64,000 nucleotides of DNA, taken from positions 2,020,501-2,084,500 of the forward strand of contig NZ_CP120742.1 in assembly GCF_029581275.1 (NCBI RefSeq), read 5' to 3'. The notes below the pieces were generated by a model that did no database searches, was not told where the DNA came from, and saw only the letters and a program-made list of their open reading frames with translations. The position numbers and the translations under genes are program-made. Source of the stretch: Micromonospora sp. WMMD1155 (lineage in GTDB: Bacteria; Actinomycetota; Actinomycetes; Mycobacteriales; Micromonosporaceae). This document shows positions 25,474 to 34,279 of this stretch, in pieces (the stretch's first letter is position 1; the number at the start of each line of letters is the position of its first letter).

Positions 25474-26304
25474 ATGATCCTCTACGAGGAGCCTCGCCCG
25501 AACCCTTCCCGGCTCGTCGGCCCCGGCGGCCCGCGGCCCGAGGATCTCGGCGGCGTCGCCTACCTGCGTGGACTTTCGAGACGAGGCTTCCTCACCAGCG
25601 CCGCACTGGCGGCGTCCGGGGTGTCGGCCGCCTTCGGTCTGCTGCCCCGCTCCGCTCAGGCTGCCGGCAGCTATCAGAGGCCATGCGGAAATGTCCGGAT
25701 CTCCAGTTCTTGGCAGGATCACCGAAACCGGACGCCTCCCTCGGGCGAGCCGGGCACTGACTACGCGGTCGGGACCGGCACTCCCGTCATGGCCGCGGCG
25801 AACGGCACGATCCGGTACGTGAAGACCGACACCTCCACCGCGACCGGACGCGTCGTGGGGATGGCCCACGACGACGGCAACTACACCCGGCACCTGCACC
25901 TGTCGTCGATCACCGTCTCCACCGGACAACGTGTGTCGCGGGGCCAGACCATCGCGTACTCCGGCGCCTCGGCGAGCGGCAGTGACTCCGGCGTCGGACC
26001 GCATGTACACACGAGTCTGTGGTTGAACACCGGCAGTCCGACGAACTTCGGCGCGACGGTGGATTTCGAGAACCACGTCGGGGACGTCACCAACCCGAAC
26101 CCGCCCGACCAGGAGGTAGATGAAGTGTTCATCGCGAATGTGAAGGGCAACTGGTACCTGGTGGTCCCTCAGGGCACCAGCAAGCCGCGGGCGGTGGTCC
26201 TCGGTGGCGACAGCAACGCCGCCGCCTCCGGCATCCCGGTCCTGAACTTCAGTTGGGACCCGTCGATCAACGCACTCAGGGCTGCGGTCGACGGCATCGG
26301 TTGA
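25474..26304 (+). CDS. Tat-exported M23 family metallopeptidase
   Basis: A 276-residue secreted peptidase of the LytM/M23 type, expected to cut peptidoglycan cross-bridges. The Tat signal is LSRRGFLTSAALAASG (about residues 34-50), ending near SAQAAG. The zinc ligands are H-x-n-D in WQDHRNRTPPSGEPGTDYAV and the HVH of GVGPHVHTSLW; the RHLHLSSITVSTGQRVSRGQ segment is typical. The last 60 residues (VFIANVKGNWYLVVPQG onwards) are an extra domain I do not recognise. The actual start could be later than the ATG at 25474, because 30 residues precede the Tat motif. Confidence 0.87.
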   Translation: MILYEEPRPNPSRLVGPGGPRPEDLGGVAYLRGLSRRGFLTSAALAASGVSAAFGLLPRSAQAAGSYQRPCGNVRISSSWQDHRNRTPPSGEPGTDYAVGTGTPVMAAANGTIRYVKTDTSTATGRVVGMAHDDGNYTRHLHLSSITVSTGQRVSRGQTIAYSGASASGSDSGVGPHVHTSLWLNTGSPTNFGATVDFENHVGDVTNPNPPDQEVDEVFIANVKGNWYLVVPQGTSKPRAVVLGGDSNAAASGIPVLNFSWDPSINALRAAVDGIG

Positions 26305-26362
26305 TCCAGCCGGGGTCGCCCTCGTGGCGTTCACGAGGGCGACGCACCCGACCGGGATCAAC
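26300..26362. terminator. Bidirectional terminator with both stop codons in its arms
   Basis: Inner perfect stem of 12 bp (26315-26326, 26332-26343) with a 5-base loop. An outer perfect 8-bp stem (26300-26307, 26355-26362) contains the peptidase TGA (26302-26304) and the GH54 stop (26358-26360). Confidence 0.75.
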
Positions 26363-27827
26363 TACGCGGGGTCCATCGCTGGTTGGCACCGCCGTTGCAG
26401 GACCAGAGGATGAGCTTGGTGCCGTTCGCGGTCCCGGCACCGTTCGCGTCCAGGCAGAGTCCGGATTGCGCGCCGGTGATGGTGCCGTTGGCGTTGACGT
26501 TCCATTGCTGGTTGGTGCCGCCGTGGCAGTCCCAGATGATCACTTGGGTGCCGTTGCTGGTGCCGGCTCCGTTCGCGTCGAGGCACTTGCTGCCGTAGAC
26601 CTGGAGCTGCTTGGCCGCGGTATGGGTCCAGCGCTGGGCCGTGCTGTTGCTGATGCAGTCCCACAGTTGCACCTGGGTGCCGTTGGTGGAGACGCCGTTC
26701 GGCACGTCGACGCAGCGACCGGACTGCCCGCCCAGAAGTTGGACGTTCTGTTGCGGGTTGCTGCCGGTCGCCGGGGCGTACGCGGCGGCGGTGATGTTGG
26801 CCTGCACGGCGTTCTCAGTGGCCGCCGACGGGTAGCCGGAGGTCAGTACGCCCTCGAAGAAGGTGCCGCGCCCGGTGATGCTGTTGTCGCCGCCGATCCC
26901 GAGAAGGATGGCCCCCTCCTTCTTCATCGGGTGGTAGCCGGCGGGGCGTGGCCCGTCGAAGTAGGTCGTCAGGCTGCCCGACTGGGCGGAGCCGCCCCGG
27001 ATCGCCCAGTGGTTCGGCTCACCCTTGACCATGGCTGTGACGAAGCGGTGATTGATGGAGGCGATGTTGTTGTAGCCCGCGTTCACCCCGGAGAACAGCC
27101 CCCACTCCAGGTCGGCCATGATCCAGGGGCCGCTCCCCGCCCCGTAGCCCCACTGCTTGTTGGCGCCGAAGTAGACGGTCTCCATGATCGCGCGCTCGTC
27201 CGCCAGGTTGTTCGTCTGCGCGTTGCCATAGTCGAAGCAGCACCACTGGTTGTAGTGCGTGCCGTCCACGACCGCGTAGATCCCCTCCGGTTGGTCGCCG
27301 GTTGCGACGCCGTTGGTGTTGTTGTTGCGGTAGCCGGTGCCGGGCGCGATGTAGACCCCGTACGCCTTCTGGCCACCGACGGTGACCGGCGCGGCCTTCG
27401 CGTCGGCGAGGTTGTCCCAACCGCCCGGGGCGGGGCCGACGAAGTGACCGGGTGGCGCCTGGGTGAGGCGGTTGTTTCGGCCGGACTGGTCGTAGATCAC
27501 CGTGATGACGCAGTTGGTGTTGGCGCAGAACGAGTCCTGGGTGGAGGCGTTGGCGGAACCACCGACGCTCAGCACGCCGACGTCCTGGGTCGCGTTGTCC
27601 GAGGAGCGCCGGACCTGGTAGAGAGGCCCGTTGTAGGTGCCGTACAGCGCCCGGGTGGTGCTGTGCGCCGCCACGCACGGCGTTCCGCCCGAGGCGAAGA
27701 TGTCACAGGGCCCCTGAGTCGCGGCGACCGCCGCCGGCGCGGTGGAGACGATCCCGATCGCAGCACTGAGCAGCGCCAGCGAGATTCCGGCGGCCATGAC
27801 GCGGCGAGGTGCGCTGTTCACTTTCAT
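26358..27827 (-). CDS. Alpha-L-arabinofuranosidase (GH54) with ricin B-type lectin domain
   Basis: A 489-residue secreted hydrolase that removes arabinose side chains from arabinoxylan or arabinan. After a signal peptide (about residues 1-36) comes the ArabFuran-catal domain, opening PCDIFASGGTPCVAAHSTTRALY. The conserved MADLEWGLFSG holds the nucleophile Glu and GGDNSITGRGTFFEG the acid/base Asp. The C-terminal 130 residues are a ricin B (CBM13) trefoil with three repeats marked by GLCLDANGAGT and QxW motifs. The usual GH54 partner is CBM42; the ricin module is the common actinobacterial variant. ATG 27827 has GGAGG in place. An -35/-10 pair and a palindrome lie upstream. Confidence 0.9.
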   Translation of the reverse strand: MKVNSAPRRVMAAGISLALLSAAIGIVSTAPAAVAATQGPCDIFASGGTPCVAAHSTTRALYGTYNGPLYQVRRSSDNATQDVGVLSVGGSANASTQDSFCANTNCVITVIYDQSGRNNRLTQAPPGHFVGPAPGGWDNLADAKAAPVTVGGQKAYGVYIAPGTGYRNNNTNGVATGDQPEGIYAVVDGTHYNQWCCFDYGNAQTNNLADERAIMETVYFGANKQWGYGAGSGPWIMADLEWGLFSGVNAGYNNIASINHRFVTAMVKGEPNHWAIRGGSAQSGSLTTYFDGPRPAGYHPMKKEGAILLGIGGDNSITGRGTFFEGVLTSGYPSAATENAVQANITAAAYAPATGSNPQQNVQLLGGQSGRCVDVPNGVSTNGTQVQLWDCISNSTAQRWTHTAAKQLQVYGSKCLDANGAGTSNGTQVIIWDCHGGTNQQWNVNANGTITGAQSGLCLDANGAGTANGTKLILWSCNGGANQRWTPRS

Positions 27828-27867
27828 CGATTCCTCCGGCGGTGAGTCGCGACCGGTGACAGACGTC

Positions 27868-27899
27868 ATACGTTAGACGTATATATCGGAGAACGTCAA
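27868..27899 (-). promoter_or_regulatory. GH54 promoter with palindromic operator
   Basis: On the minus strand TTGACG (27899-27894) and TAACGT (27875-27870) are 18 bases apart, a good vegetative promoter about 40 bases ahead of the start codon. The -10 lies within the perfect palindrome ATACGT-TAG-ACGTAT (27868-27882), a likely repressor site. Confidence 0.6.
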
Positions 27900-27924
27900 T
27901 GTGATGACAGAGCCCCGGACGACA

Positions 27925-27964
27925 GCGGGCCCGACGCGGAGATTGCCGTCCGCGCCGGGCCCGC
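27925..27964 (-). terminator. Terminator of the GH6 gene
   Basis: A 16-base stem with one mismatch (27925-27940, 27949-27964) and an 8-base loop, just past the stop of the cellulase gene on the minus strand. Confidence 0.65.
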
Positions 27965-27979
27965 CGCCATCCCGTGGGA

Positions 27980-29338
27980 TCAGGCGGTCACGCAGGTGGC
28001 CGTCGTACCCGGACCGGTGCCGGTGCCCTGGAAGCCGAAGTTGGTCGACTGCCGGCCGAGGACGCGGCCGTTGTAGCCCACGTTGCGGAACTGGACGGTT
28101 CCGCTGGTGCCGCTGGCCTGGGCGTTCCAGGTGCCGGTGACCGCCGCACCGCCGGGCAGCACGATGGTCACGGTCCAGCCGTTGATGTCCGACTGCCCGG
28201 CGGTGACCGTCACGCTCGCGGTGAAACCGCCGGCCCACTGGTTGATCGCCACGTCCGCGTAGCAGCCGCCACCGGCCGGCGGCGTGGTGTTGGGGGGAGT
28301 GGTCGGCGGGGTCGTGGTGGTCGGAGGCGTGGTGGGCGGTGTGGTCGTCGGCGGGTTGGGTGCGCCGTTGGCCAGACTGAAGGCCAGGTCGGGCTGGAAC
28401 GAACCGGCCGTGTAGCGGCAGCCGTCCGCCTCACCCGGCGGCTTCACCCAGAGGTACGCGTCGATGTTGGCGTCGCCGGTGTTCGTCGTCGGGTACTGCC
28501 CGATGCGCCGGTCGGTGTTGTCGTCGCCGCACCAGTCCCCGCTCGCACCGCCGTTACGACTGGTGTCGATGACCTGGCGCTTGCCCGAGATGCCCATGCC
28601 GTTGAGCGAGGAGATGACCGCCCGGCCGAAGTTCGCCTCGCTGGAGGTGGAGTTGTAGTTCGACACGTTGCTGAAGAAGCCGTCGGCGTACTGCACGCCG
28701 GCCGCCCGGAGCCGGTTGGCCGTCTCACTCGCGCTGTTCCAGGTGGAGTGCCCGGCGTCGAGGTACACCTTGGCGTTGGGGTTGGCCGACTTGATGGTCC
28801 GGGTGGCTGTCGAGATGGCCTGGTTACGCGCGTTGATCTCACTGCTGCTCAGGCACGTCAGCAGGGCGAGCGAGTCGGTCTCCAGGATGATCAGGACGGT
28901 CTGGTTGCCCAGCCCTCTGGCGAAGTTGGTCACCCACGTCTGGTACTGGTTGAGGTCTGGCGCCCCACCCGCGCTGGCTCCGCCGCAGTCCCGGTTGGTG
29001 ATCTCGTACACCGCCAGCACCGGGATCTGCTGCCCCGCGTTGGCGGCGCCGATGTGCTCGGAGACCTCGGCCTGCACCGTCGACGGGTTGAAGTTGGCGA
29101 ACCAGCGGGCCTGCGGCTGACTCGCGATCTTGTCGCGGATGACCGAGGCACGCGAGTCGCCGGGGTTGGCGGCGACCCAGCGGACGACCGCTGAGCTCGG
29201 GTCGCGGTAGAGCGAGCCGGAGACAGTGCCGGCGGACGCACCGCTGACGGCGAAGCAGACGCCTGCGGCGACGGTGCCCGCGATGGCCGCCACACTGATG
29301 GCCGCCGATCTGCTGCGGAGCGGGGAGAGGATAGCCAC
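27980..29338 (-). CDS. Secreted GH6 cellulase (endoglucanase) with CBM2
   Basis: A 452-residue secreted cellulase. The signal peptide (about residues 1-38) is followed by a GH6 catalytic domain: VAANPGDSRASVIRDKIASQP, PVLAVYEITNRDCGG (active-site loop with Asp), VYLDAGHSTW, and NGGASGDWCG with WVKPPGEADGC at the end. A Pro/Thr linker of about 30 residues leads to a CBM2 cellulose-binding domain with the conserved NQWAGGFTASVTV, INGWTV and TNFGFQ elements. The compact loops suit an endoglucanase rather than a cellobiohydrolase. The GTG at 29338 has AGGAGG nine bases upstream. A CebR-type operator lies 41 bases beyond. Confidence 0.92.
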   Translation of the reverse strand: MAILSPLRSRSAAISVAAIAGTVAAGVCFAVSGASAGTVSGSLYRDPSSAVVRWVAANPGDSRASVIRDKIASQPQARWFANFNPSTVQAEVSEHIGAANAGQQIPVLAVYEITNRDCGGASAGGAPDLNQYQTWVTNFARGLGNQTVLIILETDSLALLTCLSSSEINARNQAISTATRTIKSANPNAKVYLDAGHSTWNSASETANRLRAAGVQYADGFFSNVSNYNSTSSEANFGRAVISSLNGMGISGKRQVIDTSRNGGASGDWCGDDNTDRRIGQYPTTNTGDANIDAYLWVKPPGEADGCRYTAGSFQPDLAFSLANGAPNPPTTTPPTTPPTTTTPPTTPPNTTPPAGGGCYADVAINQWAGGFTASVTVTAGQSDINGWTVTIVLPGGAAVTGTWNAQASGTSGTVQFRNVGYNGRVLGRQSTNFGFQGTGTGPGTTATCVTA

Positions 29339-29814
29339 GACGTGTTTCCTCCTGATCACATAGACGTATCGAAGTTTGTGGGAGCGTTCCCATGGACGGT
29401 AGCGGAGGCGCACGCCGCTGCCAAGGTATTCGGACTTGTCATCGCAACAGCGGCGGCGCTCGTTCGCTGCCGCCTGGGGCAAGGTCATCCCGGCACGCCG
29501 CACGAACGGCAGACGGGACCAGTCCCAGGCTGCGCCGCTGCGCCACGCATCGAACGCTTCACGGATGACACACCCGGACAGCCACCCCTGCTCGGCGCCG
29601 GCGATCGCGTCGGCGGGGTGCCGCGACCTCAAAAGGCCGCAGGAGGGTGCGGCGGCGTGGACCCGCCGAAATCCGGCCAGCGACGAGGTTCGGCGCGCTC
29701 CCGAACTGCCGCTGACCTTCGAAGGCAGCCGGGCATCAGTGCCCGGCGGACCCTGGCAATACCGAACCCACCGGGCACTTCGATAACGCCGAGCACCTAT
29801 CCGAGGTGAGGTCG
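29339..29814. other. Intergenic region upstream of GH6
   Basis: 476 bases. It contains the GH6 ribosome binding site (AGGAGG, 29348-29353 complement) and the CebR-like box. The remainder, 29400-29814, has only open frames of non-protein-like composition and no hairpin I consider significant. Confidence 0.5.
29379..29392. promoter_or_regulatory. CebR-like operator (TGGGAGCG-TTCCCA)
   Basis: TGGGAGCGTTCCCA differs at one position from the 14-bp CebR operator TGGGAGCGCTCCCA known from streptomycete cellulase and cellobiose-uptake genes. It stands about 40 bases upstream of the GH6 start, where a LacI-family repressor released by cello-oligosaccharides would act. Confidence 0.75.
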
Positions 29815-30249
29815 CTAGGCGCCCCTGGGACCAATCTCGTCCAAAACGTCGAGGTCACCTTCACTCGTGGCGACCACGAGCCATGATCGATCCTGAGCTA
29901 CGAAGTAGTGATGTTCTGGTATTTCGAGCAGCGCAGCCAGAACAGCGCCGGCGTTCTCGACACCGAAGCGGACACCATACGGCGAAAGCCCGTCCCCTGC
30001 ATGTTCGACCACCGCGCCGTGACGCAGACGCATGGAGACTTCCCTGGACACCATCGCGGCCAACCGCGTGTCGTCCGCGACACTCCAGTGCGCGTGCCTG
30101 CCCGGCGCGCGGCTCCAATCAATCTTGGCACCTCGTGCCGGAACGTTCTGGCTCAACCAACTGAAGACGACTGACAGGTCGAATGTGTCCAGTTCACTCA
30201 ATGGCGCTACGCCATATACCGCATCTTCCCAGTAGTCACCCGCCATCAT
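29815..30249 (-). CDS. Probable immunity protein of the ALF-repeat toxin
   Basis: A 144-residue acidic, soluble protein without signal peptide. I recognise no family. Position is the main evidence: it starts with ATG overlapping the stop of the large toxin gene (ATGA) on the same strand, as immunity genes of polymorphic toxins do. Its size, the Asp/Glu content (GDYWEDAVYGV, SELDTFDL, EGDLDVLDEIG) and the YFVAQDRSWLVVATSEGDL strand pair fit a small cytoplasmic inhibitor. A second ATG follows immediately, so the start is certain to within a codon. Confidence 0.72.
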   Translation of the reverse strand: MMAGDYWEDAVYGVAPLSELDTFDLSVVFSWLSQNVPARGAKIDWSRAPGRHAHWSVADDTRLAAMVSREVSMRLRHGAVVEHAGDGLSPYGVRFGVENAGAVLAALLEIPEHHYFVAQDRSWLVVATSEGDLDVLDEIGPRGA

Positions 30250-33200
30250 CTGCACCCAAAGCGTGCTTGCAGTTTGGTGACAGTCTCTTCGGTGGCATTG
30301 AAGTTGAAGTGGGGCCCCTTCTCCTTGCCACTCCAAACATTGATATGCGCACCGTTCCGCTCGTCGAACTCAATCCTGAAACCTGTCTTGCGGTCGGCCG
30401 TCTGCATGCCAATCGGCTTACCCTCGATGTCGTAGAACTTGCCGATGGTCTGCCGTTCGGCTTTGAACCCGCGTTCTTCGAGCCACGCCAGAGCCTTGTT
30501 CATCGCCTGGTTGTAATCGTCATCAGCCGTGTTTGCGACGAGAGCCGATGCGTCATCGGTCGTGGCATCGTACATCGGCGAGCCAACGATCCTGAGGCGC
30601 AGGGCCGGCGTTGTCGGCGTCACCTCGGGGACCGTCGACTGCTTGATCCCCGACGGGCCTTCTTGGCCGCGGAGTGCTCGGGCACCGGATTCGACGGCCT
30701 TGGCCAAGGGGACCGGGCAGGCACCGCCCTTGCGGATCTTGTCGATGAGGCTCTTGATGTTGCGGAACTTGTCGGAGTTCTTCCAGGCTTTGCCTGCGGT
30801 GCCGAGCCAGCCGATGAATGGGGCTGCGGAGAAACCGCTCAGGAAGCCGCCGACGTAGTCGCCGCGGCCGAAGGAGATGCCAGCGTCGATGATGTCGCAG
30901 GCTTCGCCGACGCCGGGGACGAGTCCGCAGGCCATCAGGGTGAATTGCAGCATGTCCATCAGGACGTCGGCGTTCTCGCCGATGAGCTGCTTGAGGTCGC
31001 CGAGCATGGCGCACCCGGTGGAGGGCACGCTCGTCGGGGTCTTGCACTTCTCCTGGTCGATGAGGGCCTTGGCGAAGTCGGTGAAGACGCTCACGCACTG
31101 CTTTGACACCGAGGACGGGTCGATCGCCAGGCAGCCCCAGGTCTTGTGGTTGTCCAAGGCGGTGCCGTTGCCGCCTGGGCCGCTGCCCGGTTCGGTGCTG
31201 CGGCGCTGCTGTTCGGCCTGCTTGACCCGCTCCAGGTAGATCAGAGTGGCTTCCTGAGCAGCCTGCGCGGCGGCTGCGGCGTCCTTCCCAGCGGCTTCCG
31301 CGGAGGCTCGGGCGTCGCGCTTGGCCTGGTACGCGGCTCGGGCGTCGGCTTGGGCACGATCGGCGGCGGCGGTGGCGGTCGCCGCCGATCGGGCGGCAGC
31401 GGATGCGCTGGCCTGGGCGCGATTGGCGGCGGTGCGTGCGGTCGCGGCGGACGCGGCCGCCTGGTCCGCCGAGCGCTTCGCCTCGGCCGCGGAGGCCGCA
31501 GCCTGGTTGGCGAACGTCACCGCCTGCTGGGCGGCCTTGTCGGCCCGCGCCTTGGCCGCGTTGGCCTCCGCCACGTACCCCTGAGCCCGCTTGGCCGCCT
31601 CGACCGCACGGTCAGCGTCCTCCAGTGCGGTCTGCGCGTACTGCTGCGCTTCGGCGATCAGTTTCTTCACCGTGGTCAGGTGCGCGGCCTGCTCCTGATC
31701 CCGCTGCAGGGCTTCGAACTGCCCCGTGGTCAGGAAGTAGGACAGGTGCGACGCCGGACCGGCCAACGCGACCTTCGCAGCGGCCTGGACCTCCGGGCCG
31801 CCGCCGTCCATCACCCGGTAGACGTCGAGCCGTTCGTCGGCCGACCGTGCGGTGTGCTGCCCGGTGCGCAGGAACTGATGCAGCTCCGCGGTAGTCCCGG
31901 CCAGCGCGCGCTCGGTCGCGGCCTTGAGGTTCACACCGGTGGTCGGGGCCTGCAGGATCTGGTAGGCCGTCTGCCGGTCCTTGGTGACCTTGCCCGGGTA
32001 GTTACGCGTCCGAAGGAATGCCTCGACGGCAGCGTCGTCGTTGCCGAGCGCCGTCTGCGCGGCGGTCTTCTCCGGGCCGTCGGGCAGCGTGTCCACCAGC
32101 CGCCACAACCGGGCCCGGTCGTCCTGACCGGCCGCGTTTCGTCGGCCCTGGGTCAGCCACAGCCGCATTTCCGCCTCGTCACCGGCCAGGGCGTCGCGGG
32201 CGGCCTGCTTGGTCCACTCACCTCCGGTGGTCAGGAGTGCCAGCGCGGCCCTGCGCCCCCGGTCGAGGACCACGGCGGTGTCCGCGCCGGCTGCGGTCGC
32301 CTCGGCGAGCAGCGTCTTCGTCGCGGCGTCGATCCGGTCCTGTTCGGCGGTGTCCCACAGCAGCGAGCGGTTCCACGCCGCCAGCTCACCGCCGGCGGCC
32401 TGCGCCGCCTGCTCGGCCTGCAACGCCGCCTGAGCCTGCTGGACACCCTGCTCGGTCCACTCGGCCAGCCGCGCCTCGTCCTCGGCACGCGCCAACGCCT
32501 CGACGCTCACCGCCTGCTCGGCCGCGCTCACGGCGACATTCGCGGCGTCCACGGCCGCCTGCGCGTGCTTGGCCGACTCCTCGGCGGAGAACTGCGCGCG
32601 ATCCGCCGCGTCAGCCGCGGCCAACGCCTGAGTGACCGCATTGTCCGCGTGCTGCGCCGCCGACTGTGCCAACGCGAACGCCTTGTCCGACGCCTCCTGC
32701 GCCTGCCGCGCCAGCGCCGCCGCCCGATCAGCAGCCCGATCAGCCGACGCAGCAGCGCTGCGCGCCTGCGCCGCCGCGTTACGGGCCCGCTGGGCCTGCT
32801 GCGCCGACACCCCTGACTGACGGCCCGCTTCGTCCGCCGCCACGCCCGCAGCTGCGGCATTCCCGCTGGCCAACTTCGCCGCCGCACCGGCAGCGGAAGC
32901 CTTGGCCAGCGCGCGGTCCCGCTCGGCCTTCACCTGCGCCAGTTCCTTGGCGCGGTCGGCCGCGTCGCGCGCCGCCTCCGCCGCCTCCCGGGCGAGCCGC
33001 GCGTCGCCGGCGTTCAACCGCGCGGCGGCAGCCGCCTTCTGCGCCCGCGAGGCCGCCTGCGCGGTGAGCGCCGCCGCAGTCGTCGCCTTACGCGACGCAT
33101 CAGCCGCGACCTGCGCCGCCCGCATCGCCGCGTTGGACGCCGCCACCGCATCCCGCGCGGCCTCAGCCGCACCAGCAGCGGCGTCCGCCGCCCGACCAGC

Positions 33201-34121
33201 CGCCGCCGACGCTTTGCGCGCGTCACCACCGGCCGCCTTCGCCTCGGCCTCCGCCGCGAGCGCCGCCTTCTTCGCCTCGGCCGCCGCGTTACCCGCCCGC
33301 GTCGACGTCTCCTCAGCCGCCAGCGCCTCCCGCGCGGTCGTCTCACTGGCCTGCTTCGCCTGCTCGGTCAGGCTGCGGATCGTGGCCAACTCGGCATCGC
33401 GCGCCCGAGCCACGAACTGCCCCCACCGCAGGAACTCCTTCAACTCCTCCGCAGTGCCCTGCAACGCCGCCTTCGCCGCCAGGTCGAGCATCGCGCCACT
33501 GTTGTTCGGCGCGTTGGCCAACATCCGCGTCGCGGCCAACCGGTCGTCCGCATACTCGGCCGCCGCACGCCCCGACGCGAGGAACTCACCAACCTGCTCA
33601 GCGCCACCCTCGAGAGCGCTCTGCGCGGCCGCCCTGACGGTCACCCCACCGGACTCGAAGACCCGGTACGCCCGCACCCGCTCGTCCGCATCCCACGCCG
33701 AATCGAACCCACCGTTGGCGAAGGCCCACATCTCTTCACGCGGCTTGTCCAACGCCGCCAACGCCGCCGCCCGCACCGCGGGCCCGTCCATCCCAGCAAT
33801 CGCCTGGACGGCAGCACGCTCATCCGCCTGCTGGGCGACGTCGTATCCGACCTCGATGTACGTGCGGACTTCATCGTCGGAACCGAGGAGTGCTGATTCT
33901 GCCGCACGCCGAACCGACGGACCCCCGGCAATGAGGTCGTATACGGCTTGATCGCGCATCTCCGCGATTGTGATTTCGCTGTCGGTGTCGGCGTGGGCAG
34001 GCACGCCTGAGCCAGCCACCTGAACCGCCAGCGTCAGCACCAGGCAGGCGGCGATCGTTCGGAATGTGCGCCGGGCTCCCCGACGACCACGCGCGAGCAG
34101 CGTCATAGACGACGCAACCAT
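30246..34121 (-). CDS. Secreted ALF-repeat polymorphic toxin with Ala-rich coiled coil and C-terminal effector
   Basis: A 1291-residue protein. The order is signal peptide (to about residue 43, ending AHAD), ALF repeats (45-245; units of type AAxxAL-xG-xxEVxxFL-xxG-xxxAxxxDxR), and a very Ala-rich coiled coil (about 250-570). A second ALF block (about 600-800) and second coiled coil (about 810-960) follow, then a Gly/Ser linker. Next is a pre-toxin region with Cys pairs and LVPGVGEACDIIDAGISFGRGDYVGGF. A C-terminal effector of about 110 residues ends GAHINVWSGKEKGPHFNF. The conserved His residues suggest a nuclease, but I cannot assign a family. The effector is followed by a coupled immunity gene. 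Start ATG 34121 behind GGGGG. Confidence 0.85.
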   Translation of the reverse strand: MVASSMTLLARGRRGARRTFRTIAACLVLTLAVQVAGSGVPAHADTDSEITIAEMRDQAVYDLIAGGPSVRRAAESALLGSDDEVRTYIEVGYDVAQQADERAAVQAIAGMDGPAVRAAALAALDKPREEMWAFANGGFDSAWDADERVRAYRVFESGGVTVRAAAQSALEGGAEQVGEFLASGRAAAEYADDRLAATRMLANAPNNSGAMLDLAAKAALQGTAEELKEFLRWGQFVARARDAELATIRSLTEQAKQASETTAREALAAEETSTRAGNAAAEAKKAALAAEAEAKAAGGDARKASAAAGRAADAAAGAAEAARDAVAASNAAMRAAQVAADASRKATTAAALTAQAASRAQKAAAAARLNAGDARLAREAAEAARDAADRAKELAQVKAERDRALAKASAAGAAAKLASGNAAAAGVAADEAGRQSGVSAQQAQRARNAAAQARSAAASADRAADRAAALARQAQEASDKAFALAQSAAQHADNAVTQALAAADAADRAQFSAEESAKHAQAAVDAANVAVSAAEQAVSVEALARAEDEARLAEWTEQGVQQAQAALQAEQAAQAAGGELAAWNRSLLWDTAEQDRIDAATKTLLAEATAAGADTAVVLDRGRRAALALLTTGGEWTKQAARDALAGDEAEMRLWLTQGRRNAAGQDDRARLWRLVDTLPDGPEKTAAQTALGNDDAAVEAFLRTRNYPGKVTKDRQTAYQILQAPTTGVNLKAATERALAGTTAELHQFLRTGQHTARSADERLDVYRVMDGGGPEVQAAAKVALAGPASHLSYFLTTGQFEALQRDQEQAAHLTTVKKLIAEAQQYAQTALEDADRAVEAAKRAQGYVAEANAAKARADKAAQQAVTFANQAAASAAEAKRSADQAAASAATARTAANRAQASASAAARSAATATAAADRAQADARAAYQAKRDARASAEAAGKDAAAAAQAAQEATLIYLERVKQAEQQRRSTEPGSGPGGNGTALDNHKTWGCLAIDPSSVSKQCVSVFTDFAKALIDQEKCKTPTSVPSTGCAMLGDLKQLIGENADVLMDMLQFTLMACGLVPGVGEACDIIDAGISFGRGDYVGGFLSGFSAAPFIGWLGTAGKAWKNSDKFRNIKSLIDKIRKGGACPVPLAKAVESGARALRGQEGPSGIKQSTVPEVTPTTPALRLRIVGSPMYDATTDDASALVANTADDDYNQAMNKALAWLEERGFKAERQTIGKFYDIEGKPIGMQTADRKTGFRIEFDERNGAHINVWSGKEKGPHFNFNATEETVTKLQARFGCR

Positions 34122-34215
34122 CACAACCCCCGTGAGAAGGACAGGCAGAGGAAGCCATGCCGGCCCACGTCAGGAGAGCACGTGTCATCGACGAGACGCG
34201 GCAGCAGAATTGGGG

Positions 34216-34240
34216 CGCTCGGTCCGGTTAGGACCGAGCG
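34216..34240 (-). terminator. Terminator upstream of the toxin gene
   Basis: Perfect 10-bp stem (34216-34225, 34231-34240) with a 5-base loop, just after the stop of the small secreted protein gene. It separates that gene from the toxin operon. Confidence 0.65.
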
Positions 34241-34279
34241 TGAAGAGACCGCAGAGGCGGAAGCGGGGCGTGCGCCTGC

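Noticed and set aside
26253..27845. 530-codon plus-strand frame over the GH54 gene
   Set aside because: Antisense to a clear secreted hydrolase with catalytic residues; low-complexity Gly/Val/Arg content.
29342..29809. 155-codon frame upstream of GH6
   Set aside because: It starts inside the GH6 ribosome binding region, covers the CebR-like box and is Ala/Arg/Pro-rich; not coding.
31146..32816. Long plus-strand frames over the coiled-coil part of the toxin gene
   Set aside because: The Ala-rich coding of the toxin (GCN codons) opens all frames; these have no independent features.
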